Shown here in pieces: positions 56,054-64,000 of a stretch of DNA of 64,000 nt. The position numbers were made by a program, and so were the translations under genes. Under the pieces are notes generated by a model. That model was not told where the DNA came from. It saw only the letters and a program-made list of their open reading frames with translations, and ran no database searches. Numbering within the stretch: position 1 is the stretch's first letter; each line of letters begins with the position of its first letter. Origin of the DNA: Escherichia whittamii. GTDB taxonomy: Bacteria > Pseudomonadota > Gammaproteobacteria > Enterobacterales > Enterobacteriaceae. Location of the stretch: positions 85,642 through 149,641 of the forward strand of contig NZ_JACSQI010000011.1 in NCBI RefSeq assembly GCF_014836715.1, in the 5' to 3' direction.

Positions 56054-57820
56054 ATGAATAAATCCCGTCAAAAAGAGTTAACCCGCTGGTTAAAACAGCA
56101 AAGCGTCATCTCCCAACGTTGGCTGAATATTTCTCGTCTGCTGGGCTTTGTGAGCGGCATATTAATAATTGCCCAGGCCTGGTTTATGGCGCGAATTCTG
56201 CAACATATGATCATGGAGAACATTCCCCGAGAAGCCTTGCTGCTTCCCTTTACCTTGCTGGTGATGACCTTTGTGCTGCGTGCATGGGTGGTCTGGTTAC
56301 GCGAACGGGTGGGCTATCACGCCGGGCAACATATTCGTTTTGCTATCCGCCGCCAGGTTCTTGACCGTTTGCAGCAGGCAGGGCCTGCCTGGATTCAGGG
56401 TAAACCTGCGGGGAGCTGGGCGACGCTGGTGCTCGAGCAAATTGACGATATGCATGATTACTACGCTCGCTACCTACCGCAAATGGCGCTGGCAGTCTCA
56501 GTACCACTACTGATTGTCGTCGCAATTTTCCCTTCTAACTGGGCCGCGGCACTTATTTTACTCGGCACTGCACCGTTAATTCCGTTGTTTATGGCTTTAG
56601 TTGGGATGGGTGCTGCCGATGCTAACCGACGTAACTTTCTCGCTCTTGCTCGCTTAAGTGGACATTTTCTCGATCGCCTGCGGGGCATGGAAACATTGCG
56701 TATTTTTGGTCGTGGTGAAGCTGAAATTGAAAGCATTCGCTCTGCTTCGGAAGATTTCCGCCAACGGACAATGGAAGTGCTACGGCTGGCGTTTTTATCC
56801 TCCGGCATTCTCGAATTTTTTACCTCGCTGTCGATTGCTCTGGTGGCGGTCTATTTTGGTTTCTCCTATCTCGGCGAGCTTGATTTCGGTCACTACAGCA
56901 CGGGCGTGACGTTAGCTGCGGGCTTCCTTGCGTTGATCCTCGCTCCCGAGTTTTTCCAGCCGTTACGTGATCTCGGCACGTTTTATCATGCTAAAGCCCA
57001 GGCTGTTGGCGCAGCTGACAGCCTGAAAACATTTATGGAAACGCCCCTCGCCCATCCACAGCGTGGTGAAGTTGAGTTAACGTCTACCGAACCAGTGACC
57101 ATCGAAGCCAAAGATCTGTTCATCACATCGCCTGAAGGTAAAACACTGGCTGGCCCGCTGAACTTTTCATTACCGGCAGGCAAACGTGCGGTACTGGTGG
57201 GACGAAGCGGATCAGGGAAAAGCTCACTATTGAATGCGCTTTCCGGTTTTCTCTCCTATCAGGGCTCGCTGCAGATCAACGGCATTGAATTGCGGGATTT
57301 ATCTCCGGAATCATGGCGAAAACATCTCTCCTGGGTTGGTCAGAATCCGCAATTACCCGCGGCAACAGTACGAGACAACGTGCTGCTGGCGCGACCTGAT
57401 GCCAGCGAACAAGAGTTACAAACAGCTCTGGATAACGCCTGGGTCAGCGAGTTTCTGCCACTCCTACCGCAAGGTATCGATACTCCCGTGGGCGACCAGG
57501 CTGCCCGCCTTTCCGTAGGTCAGGCACAACGTGTGGCAGTAGCGCGTGCATTACTTCATCCCTGCTCACTGTTATTACTGGATGAACCTGCAGCCAGCCT
57601 CGATGCACACAGCGAGCAGCGTGTGATGCAGGCGCTAAGTGCTGCCTCGCAGCGCCAGACAACGCTGATGGTCACCCACCAGTTAGAAGATCTTGCTGAC
57701 TGGGATGTCATTTGGGTAATGCAGGATGGTCAGATTATTGAGCAAGGTTGTTACGCTGATTTAAGCGTCGCTAACGGTCCATTCGCCACGTTGCTGGCCC
57801 ATCGTCAGGAGGAGATTTAA
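56054..57820 (+). CDS. cydD: Cysteine/glutathione ABC exporter subunit CydD
   Basis: Half of the heterodimeric CydDC exporter, needed to assemble cytochrome bd and control periplasmic thiol redox; recent work also proposes haem handling. It has 588 residues. Six membrane helices are followed by an ATPase domain with Walker A in [16 protein letters not shown] near residue 380, a degenerate signature LSVGQAQRVAVARAL and Walker B in LLLLDEPAASLDAHSE. It directly abuts cydC. Confidence 0.97.
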   Translation: MNKSRQKELTRWLKQQSVISQRWLNISRLLGFVSGILIIAQAWFMARILQHMIMENIPREALLLPFTLLVMTFVLRAWVVWLRERVGYHAGQHIRFAIRRQVLDRLQQAGPAWIQGKPAGSWATLVLEQIDDMHDYYARYLPQMALAVSVPLLIVVAIFPSNWAAALILLGTAPLIPLFMALVGMGAADANRRNFLALARLSGHFLDRLRGMETLRIFGRGEAEIESIRSASEDFRQRTMEVLRLAFLSSGILEFFTSLSIALVAVYFGFSYLGELDFGHYSTGVTLAAGFLALILAPEFFQPLRDLGTFYHAKAQAVGAADSLKTFMETPLAHPQRGEVELTSTEPVTIEAKDLFITSPEGKTLAGPLNFSLPAGKRAVLVGRSGSGKSSLLNALSGFLSYQGSLQINGIELRDLSPESWRKHLSWVGQNPQLPAATVRDNVLLARPDASEQELQTALDNAWVSEFLPLLPQGIDTPVGDQAARLSVGQAQRVAVARALLHPCSLLLLDEPAASLDAHSEQRVMQALSAASQRQTTLMVTHQLEDLADWDVIWVMQDGQIIEQGCYADLSVANGPFATLLAHRQEEI

Positions 57821-59542
57821 ATGCGCGCGTTGCTTCCTTATCTGGCTCTGTATAAGCGTCATAAGTGGATGTTAAGCCTTGGTATTGTACTGGCAATTGT
57901 CACACTGCTGGCCAGTATCGGCTTGTTGACACTTTCTGGTTGGTTCCTCTCCGCCTCAGCGGTTGCAGGCGTTGCAGGACTGTACAGCTTCAATTATATG
58001 CTACCCGCTGCAGGCGTGCGTGGCGCAGCAATCACCCGTACCGCTGGGCGTTATTTTGAACGTCTGGTGAGCCATGACGCGACTTTCCGCGTGTTGCAAC
58101 ATCTGCGCATTTACACCTTCAGCAAATTGCTGCCCCTTTCCCCTGCCGGGCTGGCGCGCTATCGCCAGGGCGAGTTGCTCAACCGCGTCGTCGCCGATGT
58201 TGATACGCTCGATCATCTTTATTTGCGCGTTATCTCACCGCTGGTAGGGGCTTTTGTGGTGATTATGGTGGTGACTGTCGGGTTAAGTTTTCTTGATTTC
58301 ACCCTCGCCTTCACGCTGGGCGGCATTATGTTGCTGACACTGTTCCTGATGCCGCCGCTGTTTTATCGTGCGGGAAAAAGCACCGGGCAAAATCTTACCC
58401 ATCTTCGCGGTCAATATCGCCAACAGTTAACCGCCTGGCTGCAAGGACAAGCTGAATTGACCATTTTTGGTGCCAGCGATCGTTATCGCACGCAGTTAGA
58501 GAACACCGAAATTCAGTGGCTGGAAGCGCAGCGTCGTCAGTCCGAACTGACCGCGCTCTCGCAAGCAATTATGCTGTTGATTGGCGCGCTGGCGGTGATT
58601 CTGATGCTGTGGATGGCCTCCGGCGGCGTTGGCGGTAATAGCCAGCCAGGCGCGTTAATTGCGCTGTTTGTCTTCTGTGCACTGGCTGCATTCGAAGCCC
58701 TGGCTCCGGTGACAGGTGCATTTCAGCATCTGGGGCAAGTTATTGCTTCTGCCATGCGTATCACTGACTTAACGGACCAAAAACCAGAAGTGACCTTTCC
58801 GGATACTCAGTCCGCCGTTCCCGAGCAGGTTTCCCTGACGTTACGGGATGTTGCGTTCACTTATCCGGAACAATCCCAACAAGCGCTTAAAGGGATTTCT
58901 CTTCAGGCAAACGCCCGCGAACATATTGCGATTCTCGGGCGAACCGGATGCGGCAAATCAACATTGTTACAACTGCTAACCCGCGCATGGGACCCGCAAC
59001 AGGGTGAGATTTTGCTTAACGGCAGCCCGATCGCAGACCTGAATGAATCGACATTGCGCCAGACCATCAGCGTTGTGCCGCAGCGAGTGCATCTGTTTAG
59101 CGCCACACTGCGCGATAATCTGTTACTCGCCGCACCTGGCGCTACTGATGACACTCTAGCTGAAATTCTCCGTCGCGTCGGTCTGGAGAAACTACTCGAA
59201 GACGCAGGGCTTAACAGTTGGTTGGGAGAAGGTGGACGTCAGCTTTCCGGCGGCGAACTGCGTCGTCTGGCTATCGCCCGTGCGCTATTGCACGATGCGC
59301 CGTTGGTATTGCTGGATGAACCAACTGAAGGCTTAGATGCCACAACTGAAAGTCAGATCCTCGAATTACTGGCTGAAATGATGCGAGAGAAAACGCTATT
59401 AATGGTTACACATCGGCTGCGTGGACTTTCACATTTTCAGCAAATAATAGTGATGGACAACGGGCAAATTATTGAACAAGGTACTCATGCAGAACTGCTT
59501 GCCAGACAGGGGCGTTATTACCAGTTTAAGCAGGGTTTGTAA
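57821..59542 (+). CDS. cydC: Cysteine/glutathione ABC exporter subunit CydC
   Basis: Partner of CydD, 573 residues. Six membrane helices, then Walker A in ILGRTGCGKSTLLQLL near residue 370, signature LSGGELRRLAIARALL and Walker B in LVLLDEPTEGLDATTE. The ATG begins immediately after the cydD stop, so the subunits are translated together in equal amounts. Confidence 0.97.
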   Translation: MRALLPYLALYKRHKWMLSLGIVLAIVTLLASIGLLTLSGWFLSASAVAGVAGLYSFNYMLPAAGVRGAAITRTAGRYFERLVSHDATFRVLQHLRIYTFSKLLPLSPAGLARYRQGELLNRVVADVDTLDHLYLRVISPLVGAFVVIMVVTVGLSFLDFTLAFTLGGIMLLTLFLMPPLFYRAGKSTGQNLTHLRGQYRQQLTAWLQGQAELTIFGASDRYRTQLENTEIQWLEAQRRQSELTALSQAIMLLIGALAVILMLWMASGGVGGNSQPGALIALFVFCALAAFEALAPVTGAFQHLGQVIASAMRITDLTDQKPEVTFPDTQSAVPEQVSLTLRDVAFTYPEQSQQALKGISLQANAREHIAILGRTGCGKSTLLQLLTRAWDPQQGEILLNGSPIADLNESTLRQTISVVPQRVHLFSATLRDNLLLAAPGATDDTLAEILRRVGLEKLLEDAGLNSWLGEGGRQLSGGELRRLAIARALLHDAPLVLLDEPTEGLDATTESQILELLAEMMREKTLLMVTHRLRGLSHFQQIIVMDNGQIIEQGTHAELLARQGRYYQFKQGL

Positions 59543-59586
59543 GCTATTATTGAACGATCCGACTTGCGTAGTGGAGTTTTGCAGTC

Positions 59587-60291
59587 ATGCGCCTGGTTCA
59601 GCTTTCTCGCCATTCAATAGCCTTCCCTTCCCCGGAAGGCGCATTACGTGAGCCTAACGGCCTGCTGGCGCTGGGAGGCGATCTCAGCCCTGCGCGGCTA
59701 CTCATGGCTTATCAGCGCGGTATTTTCCCATGGTTTTCTCCGGGCGATCCTATTCTCTGGTGGTCGCCTGATCCACGTGCGGTTTTATGGCCAGAATCAC
59801 TGCATATAAGCCGCAGCATGAAACGTTTTCATAAGCGCTCCCCCTATCGCGTCACGCTGAATTACGCGTTTGGTCAGGTTATTGAAGGCTGCGCCAGCGA
59901 TCGCGAAGAAGGAACATGGATAACGCGAGACGTCGTCGAAGCCTACCATCGCCTTCACGAGTTGGGCCATGCCCATTCCATAGAAGTGTGGCGTGAAGGC
60001 GAACTTGTCGGCGGCATGTACGGCGTGGCGCAGGGAACACTGTTTTGTGGCGAGTCGATGTTCAGCCGCATGGAGAATGCCTCGAAAACGGCGCTCCTGG
60101 TTTTTTGTGACGAATTTATCCGTCATGGCGGTAAGCTTATCGACTGCCAGGTATTAAATGACCATACTGCCTCGCTTGGCGCCTGCGAAATTCCTCGTCG
60201 GGATTACCTCAATTATCTCTATCAACTGCGCCTCGAACGGTTACCAAATAATTTCTGGGTACCACGGCGATTGTTTTCACCACAAGAATGA
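59587..60291 (+). CDS. aat: Leucyl/phenylalanyl-tRNA-protein transferase
   Basis: N-end rule enzyme that adds leucine or phenylalanine from tRNA to proteins with N-terminal Lys or Arg, marking them for ClpS-ClpAP. It has 234 residues. [21 protein letters not shown] near residue 48 is the family hallmark, with [19 protein letters not shown] later on. In K-12 the clpA gene lies just beyond infA and serW, so the pathway partners are close; clpA is outside this window. Confidence 0.97.
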   Translation: MRLVQLSRHSIAFPSPEGALREPNGLLALGGDLSPARLLMAYQRGIFPWFSPGDPILWWSPDPRAVLWPESLHISRSMKRFHKRSPYRVTLNYAFGQVIEGCASDREEGTWITRDVVEAYHRLHELGHAHSIEVWREGELVGGMYGVAQGTLFCGESMFSRMENASKTALLVFCDEFIRHGGKLIDCQVLNDHTASLGACEIPRRDYLNYLYQLRLERLPNNFWVPRRLFSPQE

Positions 60292-60318
60292 ATGTTTTCG
60301 GCACATTTCTCCCCAGAG

Positions 60319-60327
60319 TGTTATAAT
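60319..60327 (+). promoter_or_regulatory. Extended -10 promoter upstream of infA
   Basis: TGTTATAAT is a perfect TGn-TATAAT extended -10 element, 249 bases before infA. It probably drives the longer of the known infA transcripts. No strong -35 is seen, as is common with extended -10 promoters. Confidence 0.65.
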
Positions 60328-60572
60328 TGCGGTCGCAGAGTTGGTTATGCTCATTACTCCGCTGCCGATAAGGAACTTTTCGCGTCAGGTAACGCCCATC
60401 GTTTATCTCACCGCTCCCTTATACGTTGCGCTTATAGTGCGGCTTAGCCGTGTGTTTTCGGAGTTATGTGCCAAACCTGTTTGTTGCGAATTAGCGCACA
60501 AATCTTTACTTATTTACAGAACTTCGGCATTATCTTGCCGGTTCAAATTACGGTAGTGATACCCCAGAGGAT

Positions 60573-60794
<222 letters not shown>

Positions 60795-60834
60795 TTGTTT
60801 TACCGCCTGATAGGCGAAGAGAAAGAACGAGTAA

Positions 60835-60861
60835 AAGGTCGGTTTAACCGGCCTTTTTTGC
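60835..60861 (+). terminator. Intrinsic terminator of infA
   Basis: AAAGGTCGG pairs with CCGGCCTTT across a short loop and is followed by T. It lies about 40 bases past the infA stop and 45 bases before the CRISPR array. Confidence 0.9.
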
Positions 60862-61781
60862 GTTTGGAGTTATGGGGAGTAAATCCTGGAGGATGGAGCG
60901 TTGAGTTTGAAAACTGCCTGTACGGCAGTGAACAGGCAGTTCACCGTTTCGAAATGAACGTATCCTTTCTAAGCTGCCTGTACGGCAGTGAACCCTGAGT
61001 TAACCTTATCCCAAATCTGGTTTGCTTTCTAAGCTGCCTGTACGGCAGTGAACTTACCCACGACGTTAAACTGGTTACGGATACGTTTTCTAAGCTGCCT
61101 GTACGGCAGTGAACGCACTGCTGAATGTCGTGCTGCTGTTGCGTTCTTTCTAAGCTGCCTGTACGGCAGTGAACATAATGTTTGCGGTCATGCGCCCCCC
61201 TTGTTGCTTTCTAAGCTGCCTGTACGGCAGTGAACATTGATCCGCCTCAAGAGCTTCGCATCGCTGCTTTTCTAAGCTGCCTGTACGGCAGTGAACTTAA
61301 CGAGGTACAGTGGTGCAAAAACAAATTATTTTCTAAGCTGCCTGTACGGCAGTGAACATTAATCGCGGCGTCAACGCTGCTGCGTTTCTTTTTCTAAGCT
61401 GCCTGTACGGCAGTGAACATTTCCAGCGCATAGCCCTGCATACGCCACCATTTCTAAGCTGCCTGTACGGCAGTGAACCGTGGGCGCCGACAGGGTAACC
61501 GCCTCACGCTTTTCTAAGCTGCCTGTACGGCAGTGAACGCATCTGCTCACTACAGCTTATCCAACCATCAGTTTCTAAGCTGCCTGTACGGCAGTGAACG
61601 TAAAGTCGAAGGCACGCACACTCTCATCTAATTTCTAAGCTGCCTGTACGGCAGTGAACTTGAAATGTTGGTGACGCGATGTTTTGAAGCTGATTTCTAA
61701 GCTGCCTGTACGGCAGTGAACACGACAGTTGACGCGGATCTGTTCTCCAATCTTTTCTAAGCTGCCTGTACGGCAGTGAAC

Positions 61782-61873
61782 GGAAGAGGCTGGCGAGCAG
61801 GACGACGGCGAGTTTTCTAAGCTGCCTGTACGGCAGTGAACGGAAGAGGCTGGCGAGCAGGACGACGGCGAGT
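61782..61873. repeat. Tandem duplicate spacer in the CRISPR array (first pair)
   Basis: The 32-base spacers at 61782-61813 and 61842-61873 are identical (both begin GGAAGAGGCTGG) and adjacent. Confidence 0.97.
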
Positions 61874-61901
61874 TTTCTAAGCTGCCTGTACGGCAGTGAA
61901 C

Positions 61902-61993
61902 TGACGACTATTTGCGAATATTTGGCAGAAAGCTTTCTAAGCTGCCTGTACGGCAGTGAACTGACGACTATTTGCGAATATTTGGCAGAAAGC
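61902..61993. repeat. Tandem duplicate spacer in the CRISPR array (second pair)
   Basis: The 32-base spacers at 61902-61933 and 61962-61993 are identical (both begin TGACGACTATTT) and adjacent, immediately following the first pair. Confidence 0.97.
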
Positions 61994-63342
61994 TTTCTAA
62001 GCTGCCTGTACGGCAGTGAACACTGGAGGTACATGCGCCTAATTTCATCAAGTTTTCTAAGCTGCCTGTACGGCAGTGAACTCTTAATTGCTCTCAAAAG
62101 ATTTGATCCCTTGTTTCTAAGCTGCCTGTACGGCAGTGAACAACAAAACGGTTTCTTTGAATATGTTATTTTTTTTCTAAGCTGCCTGTACGGCAGTGAA
62201 CAGCGCGACTCGAAAATGTTATGTCTGGAATGTTTTCTAAGCTGCCTGTACGGCAGTGAACTGGATCAGTTCAAACACGCCATAGCCGATGCCTTTCTAA
62301 GCTGCCTGTACGGCAGTGAACCGTGAGCGCCTCTCTTCTTCCCGCACATTACATTTCTAAGCTGCCTGTACGGCAGTGAACGCAATGAACGTCAGGTTGT
62401 CGCCGCTCTGCGTTTTCTAAGCTGCCTGTACGGCAGTGAACTTAGTGTCAGTAGCTGGCCTGGGGAATTTGTGTTTCTAAGCTGCCTGTACGGCAGTGAA
62501 CACGGCAGCAGCCTGAATGATTGCAGGCACTCCTTTCTAAGCTGCCTGTACGGCAGTGAACTCTGTTTTTCGTCAGCAGGATTAAACCAGGTTTTTCTAA
62601 GCTGCCTGTACGGCAGTGAACCGGAGGTGTTCACAATGCGATCTGTTCGTGTCTTTCTAAGCTGCCTGTACGGCAGTGAACACGCTGGCGGCGCTGCGGG
62701 AGTAGTCCTGGTATTTCTAAGCTGCCTGTACGGCAGTGAACAGTGGCGCACGAAAAATTTCTTACCCGTATTGTTTCTAAGCTGCCTGTACGGCAGTGAA
62801 CGCACATTAAATGACGACAACATCACCCAGGCTTTTCTAAGCTGCCTGTACGGCAGTGAACACGATCACGCTCATGTTCCTGGCTATTGTCGGCTTTCTA
62901 AGCTGCCTGTACGGCAGTGAACATCGTACTGGCCTGTACTTCGGCACCAGTTTCTTTCTAAGCTGCCTGTACGGCAGTGAACTCCGGTGGTGATGATTTC
63001 CTCTCGTTATCGGATTTCTAAGCTGCCTGTACGGCAGTGAACGGGAGAGAGATACAAACAAGCATGGCGCGGCGTTTCTAAGCTGCCTGTACGGCAGTGA
63101 ACAAAATGAATGAACAGCAATTCACGCAATTAATTTTCTAAGCTGCCTGTACGGCAGTGAACTACGTTGTCTGACGGGAATATTACTGCTGAGTTTTCTA
63201 AGCTGCCTGTACGGCAGTGAACACAGGGTGCCGTATATTCCGTTCTCTGGCACCTTTCTAAGCTGCCTGTACGGCAGTGAACCACGTGCGAGGCCTCTTT
63301 TTTCTGCACTTTCTTTTCTAAGCTGCCTGTACGGCAGTGAAC

Positions 63343-63494
63343 ATTTCGCGTCGCTGTGCGCCATGCGCCCCTGTTTTCTAAGCTGCCTGTACGGCAGTGA
63401 ACATACAGCACACACGGCGGCGCGCTGGTGGACTTTTCTAAGCTGCCTGTACGGCAGTGAACATTTCGCGTCGCTGTGCGCCATGCGCCCCTGT
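63343..63494. repeat. Non-adjacent duplicate spacer near the leader end
   Basis: The spacers at 63343-63374 and 63463-63494 are identical (both begin ATTTCGCGTCGC). A different spacer (63403-63434) lies between them. Confidence 0.97.
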
Positions 63495-63582
63495 TTTCTA
63501 AGCTGCCTGTACGGCAGTGAACAACTCCTCACCGATAGGGATCGCCACGTGCGATTTCTAAGCTGCCTGTACGGCAGTGAAC

Positions 63583-63852
63583 TGGAATAATAGCAGACTA
63601 TCCGATTGATTTACTGTTAAAACTTACAAAATCGCCGAGTCATACCCTTTTTCCAGACTTCAAAATAGCAATAAACAAAATCAATGAGTTACATTTCACC
63701 CTGAAAAAAGGGTCGATCGGTACTTCTTCAATTTCATATTTTCTACATAGCTTTTGATAAACAATTGACCAGAACGCATACGGTCATAATCTCGGTCGAA
63801 CGAATCGTGTGTTCATTGCATAACCAAACAAACCAATCTAAATAAATTCTTC
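63583..63852 (-). promoter_or_regulatory. CRISPR leader
   Basis: About 270 AT-rich bases between the newest repeat and the serW promoter, with no supported ORF. AATCAATGAGTTA at 63679-63691 is a perfect IHF consensus (WATCAA-N4-TTR). TTGATT at 63606-63611 with TAT seven bases upstream gives a one-mismatch IHF site on the other strand, 17-29 bases from the first repeat. An inverted repeat (ACCCTTTTTCCAG at 63644-63656 and CTGAAAAAAGGGT at 63701-63713) flanks the perfect site. I could not pick a confident promoter for the array. Confidence 0.75.
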
Positions 63853-63881
63853 TTGACCGTTTTACTCCAACTCCCTATAGT
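63853..63881 (+). promoter_or_regulatory. serW promoter
   Basis: TTGACC at 63853-63858 and TATAGT at 63876-63881 are 17 bases apart. The following GCGCCCCG is a GC-rich discriminator typical of stringently controlled stable RNA genes. Confidence 0.85.
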
Positions 63882-63924
63882 AGCGCCCCGTTGCCACCCA
63901 TGAGGTCAGGCAGCAAAACAATCT

Positions 63925-64000
63925 GGTGAGGTGTCCGAGTGGCTGAAGGAGCACGCCTGGAAAGTGTGTATACGGCAACGTATCCGGGGTTCGAATCCCC
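63925..64000 (+). tRNA. serW: tRNA-Ser (anticodon GGA), first 76 bases, 3' end outside window
   Basis: Begins GGTGAGGTGTCCGAGTGG with the normal acceptor and D arm. The anticodon GGA is at 63959-63961 in a CTGGAAA loop. The long variable arm TATACGGCAACGTATC marks a serine tRNA, and the T loop TTCGAAT is present. About 12 bases (T-stem end, acceptor 3' strand and CCA) are cut off. The base before GGGG in the T stem is C here, against G as I recall for K-12; its partner lies outside the window. Confidence 0.93.

Larger units (their letters stand above)
60906..63582 (-). CRISPR. Type I-F CRISPR array, 45 repeats and 44 spacers
   Basis: 28-base repeats with the palindromic core CTGCCTGTACGGCAG, the E. 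coli/Yersinia type I-F repeat. Counting every copy gives 45 repeats. All are uniform except the leftmost (60906-60933), which has three mismatches. Thirty-six spacers are 32 bases, seven are 33 and one is 34. Repeat orientation and the degenerate end put the leader on the right, so pre-crRNA is transcribed leftward (minus strand) and the newest spacers are near 63555. Three spacers are present twice, leaving 41 different ones. No cas gene is in the window; between the array and serW there is only a leader. Spacer sources were not identified. Confidence 0.98.

Noticed and set aside
60795..60998. Small ORF directly after infA
   Set aside because: It runs through the infA terminator into the first two CRISPR repeats; the frame is accidental.
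60966..63590. Repetitive open frames over the CRISPR array, encoding FLSCLYGSE-type repeats on + and SLPYRQLRK-type repeats on -
   Set aside because: Repeat plus spacer is 60 bases, or 20 codons, so a frame open in the repeat stays open over many units. The peptides are translations of the CRISPR repeat and not proteins.
63583..63924. Degraded cas gene between the array and serW
   Set aside because: The 340 bases are AT-rich leader plus the serW promoter, with no open frame or recognisable Cas motif on either strand.

Overview
The window is a stretch of Escherichia coli chromosome (or a very close Shigella/Escherichia relative). Every protein gene is recognisable as an E. coli gene at or near its usual length. 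The order is that of K-12 from asnS to serW, read backwards, so the + strand here is the K-12 minus strand. K-12 comparisons are from memory, since no alignment could be run. The strain is not K-12: it carries a long type I-F CRISPR array between infA and serW, lacks the ycaN-ycaK pair that K-12 has between ycaM and pflA, and has strain-specific changes in ompF and ftsK.

Layout. 1-5.4 kb: end of asnS, the porin gene ompF with its OmpR-regulated promoter, aspC, a REP element, gloC and mepK. 5.6-15 kb: ldtD, then the condensin operon cmoM-mukF-mukE-mukB, in which mukB is interrupted by an amber codon. 15-24.2 kb: elyC and ycbJ, then the envelope and lipid A cluster kdsB, ycaR, ycaQ, lpxK, msbA and ycaI. 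24.4-31.7 kb: ihfB, rpsA, cmk, ycaL, aroA, serC and ycaP. 31.9-38.2 kb: ycaO and the anaerobic formate operon focA-pflB with pflA. 38.4-46.1 kb: transporters ycaM and ycaD, hydrolase ycaC and the DMSO reductase operon dmsABC. 46.3-55.9 kb: serS, rarA, lolA, ftsK (with a LexA box), lrp and trxB. 56-60.8 kb: cydDC, aat and infA. 60.9-63.6 kb: CRISPR array. 63.9 kb to the end: partial serW tRNA.

Functional themes. Several neighbouring genes act together. LdtD makes 3-3 peptidoglycan crosslinks and MepK cuts them. KdsB, LpxK and MsbA make and flip lipopolysaccharide precursors. FocA, PflB and PflA make and export formate. DmsABC respires DMSO under FNR control. MukBEF and FtsK handle chromosome organisation and segregation. 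TrxB and CydDC manage thiol redox balance.

The two things most worth attention are the premature stop in mukB (a near-essential SMC gene) and the CRISPR locus. The array has 45 repeats and 44 spacers (41 different), with its leader on the serW side. It has three spacer duplications, an excess of over-long spacers at its old end, candidate IHF sites and an inverted repeat in the leader, and no cas gene in the window.
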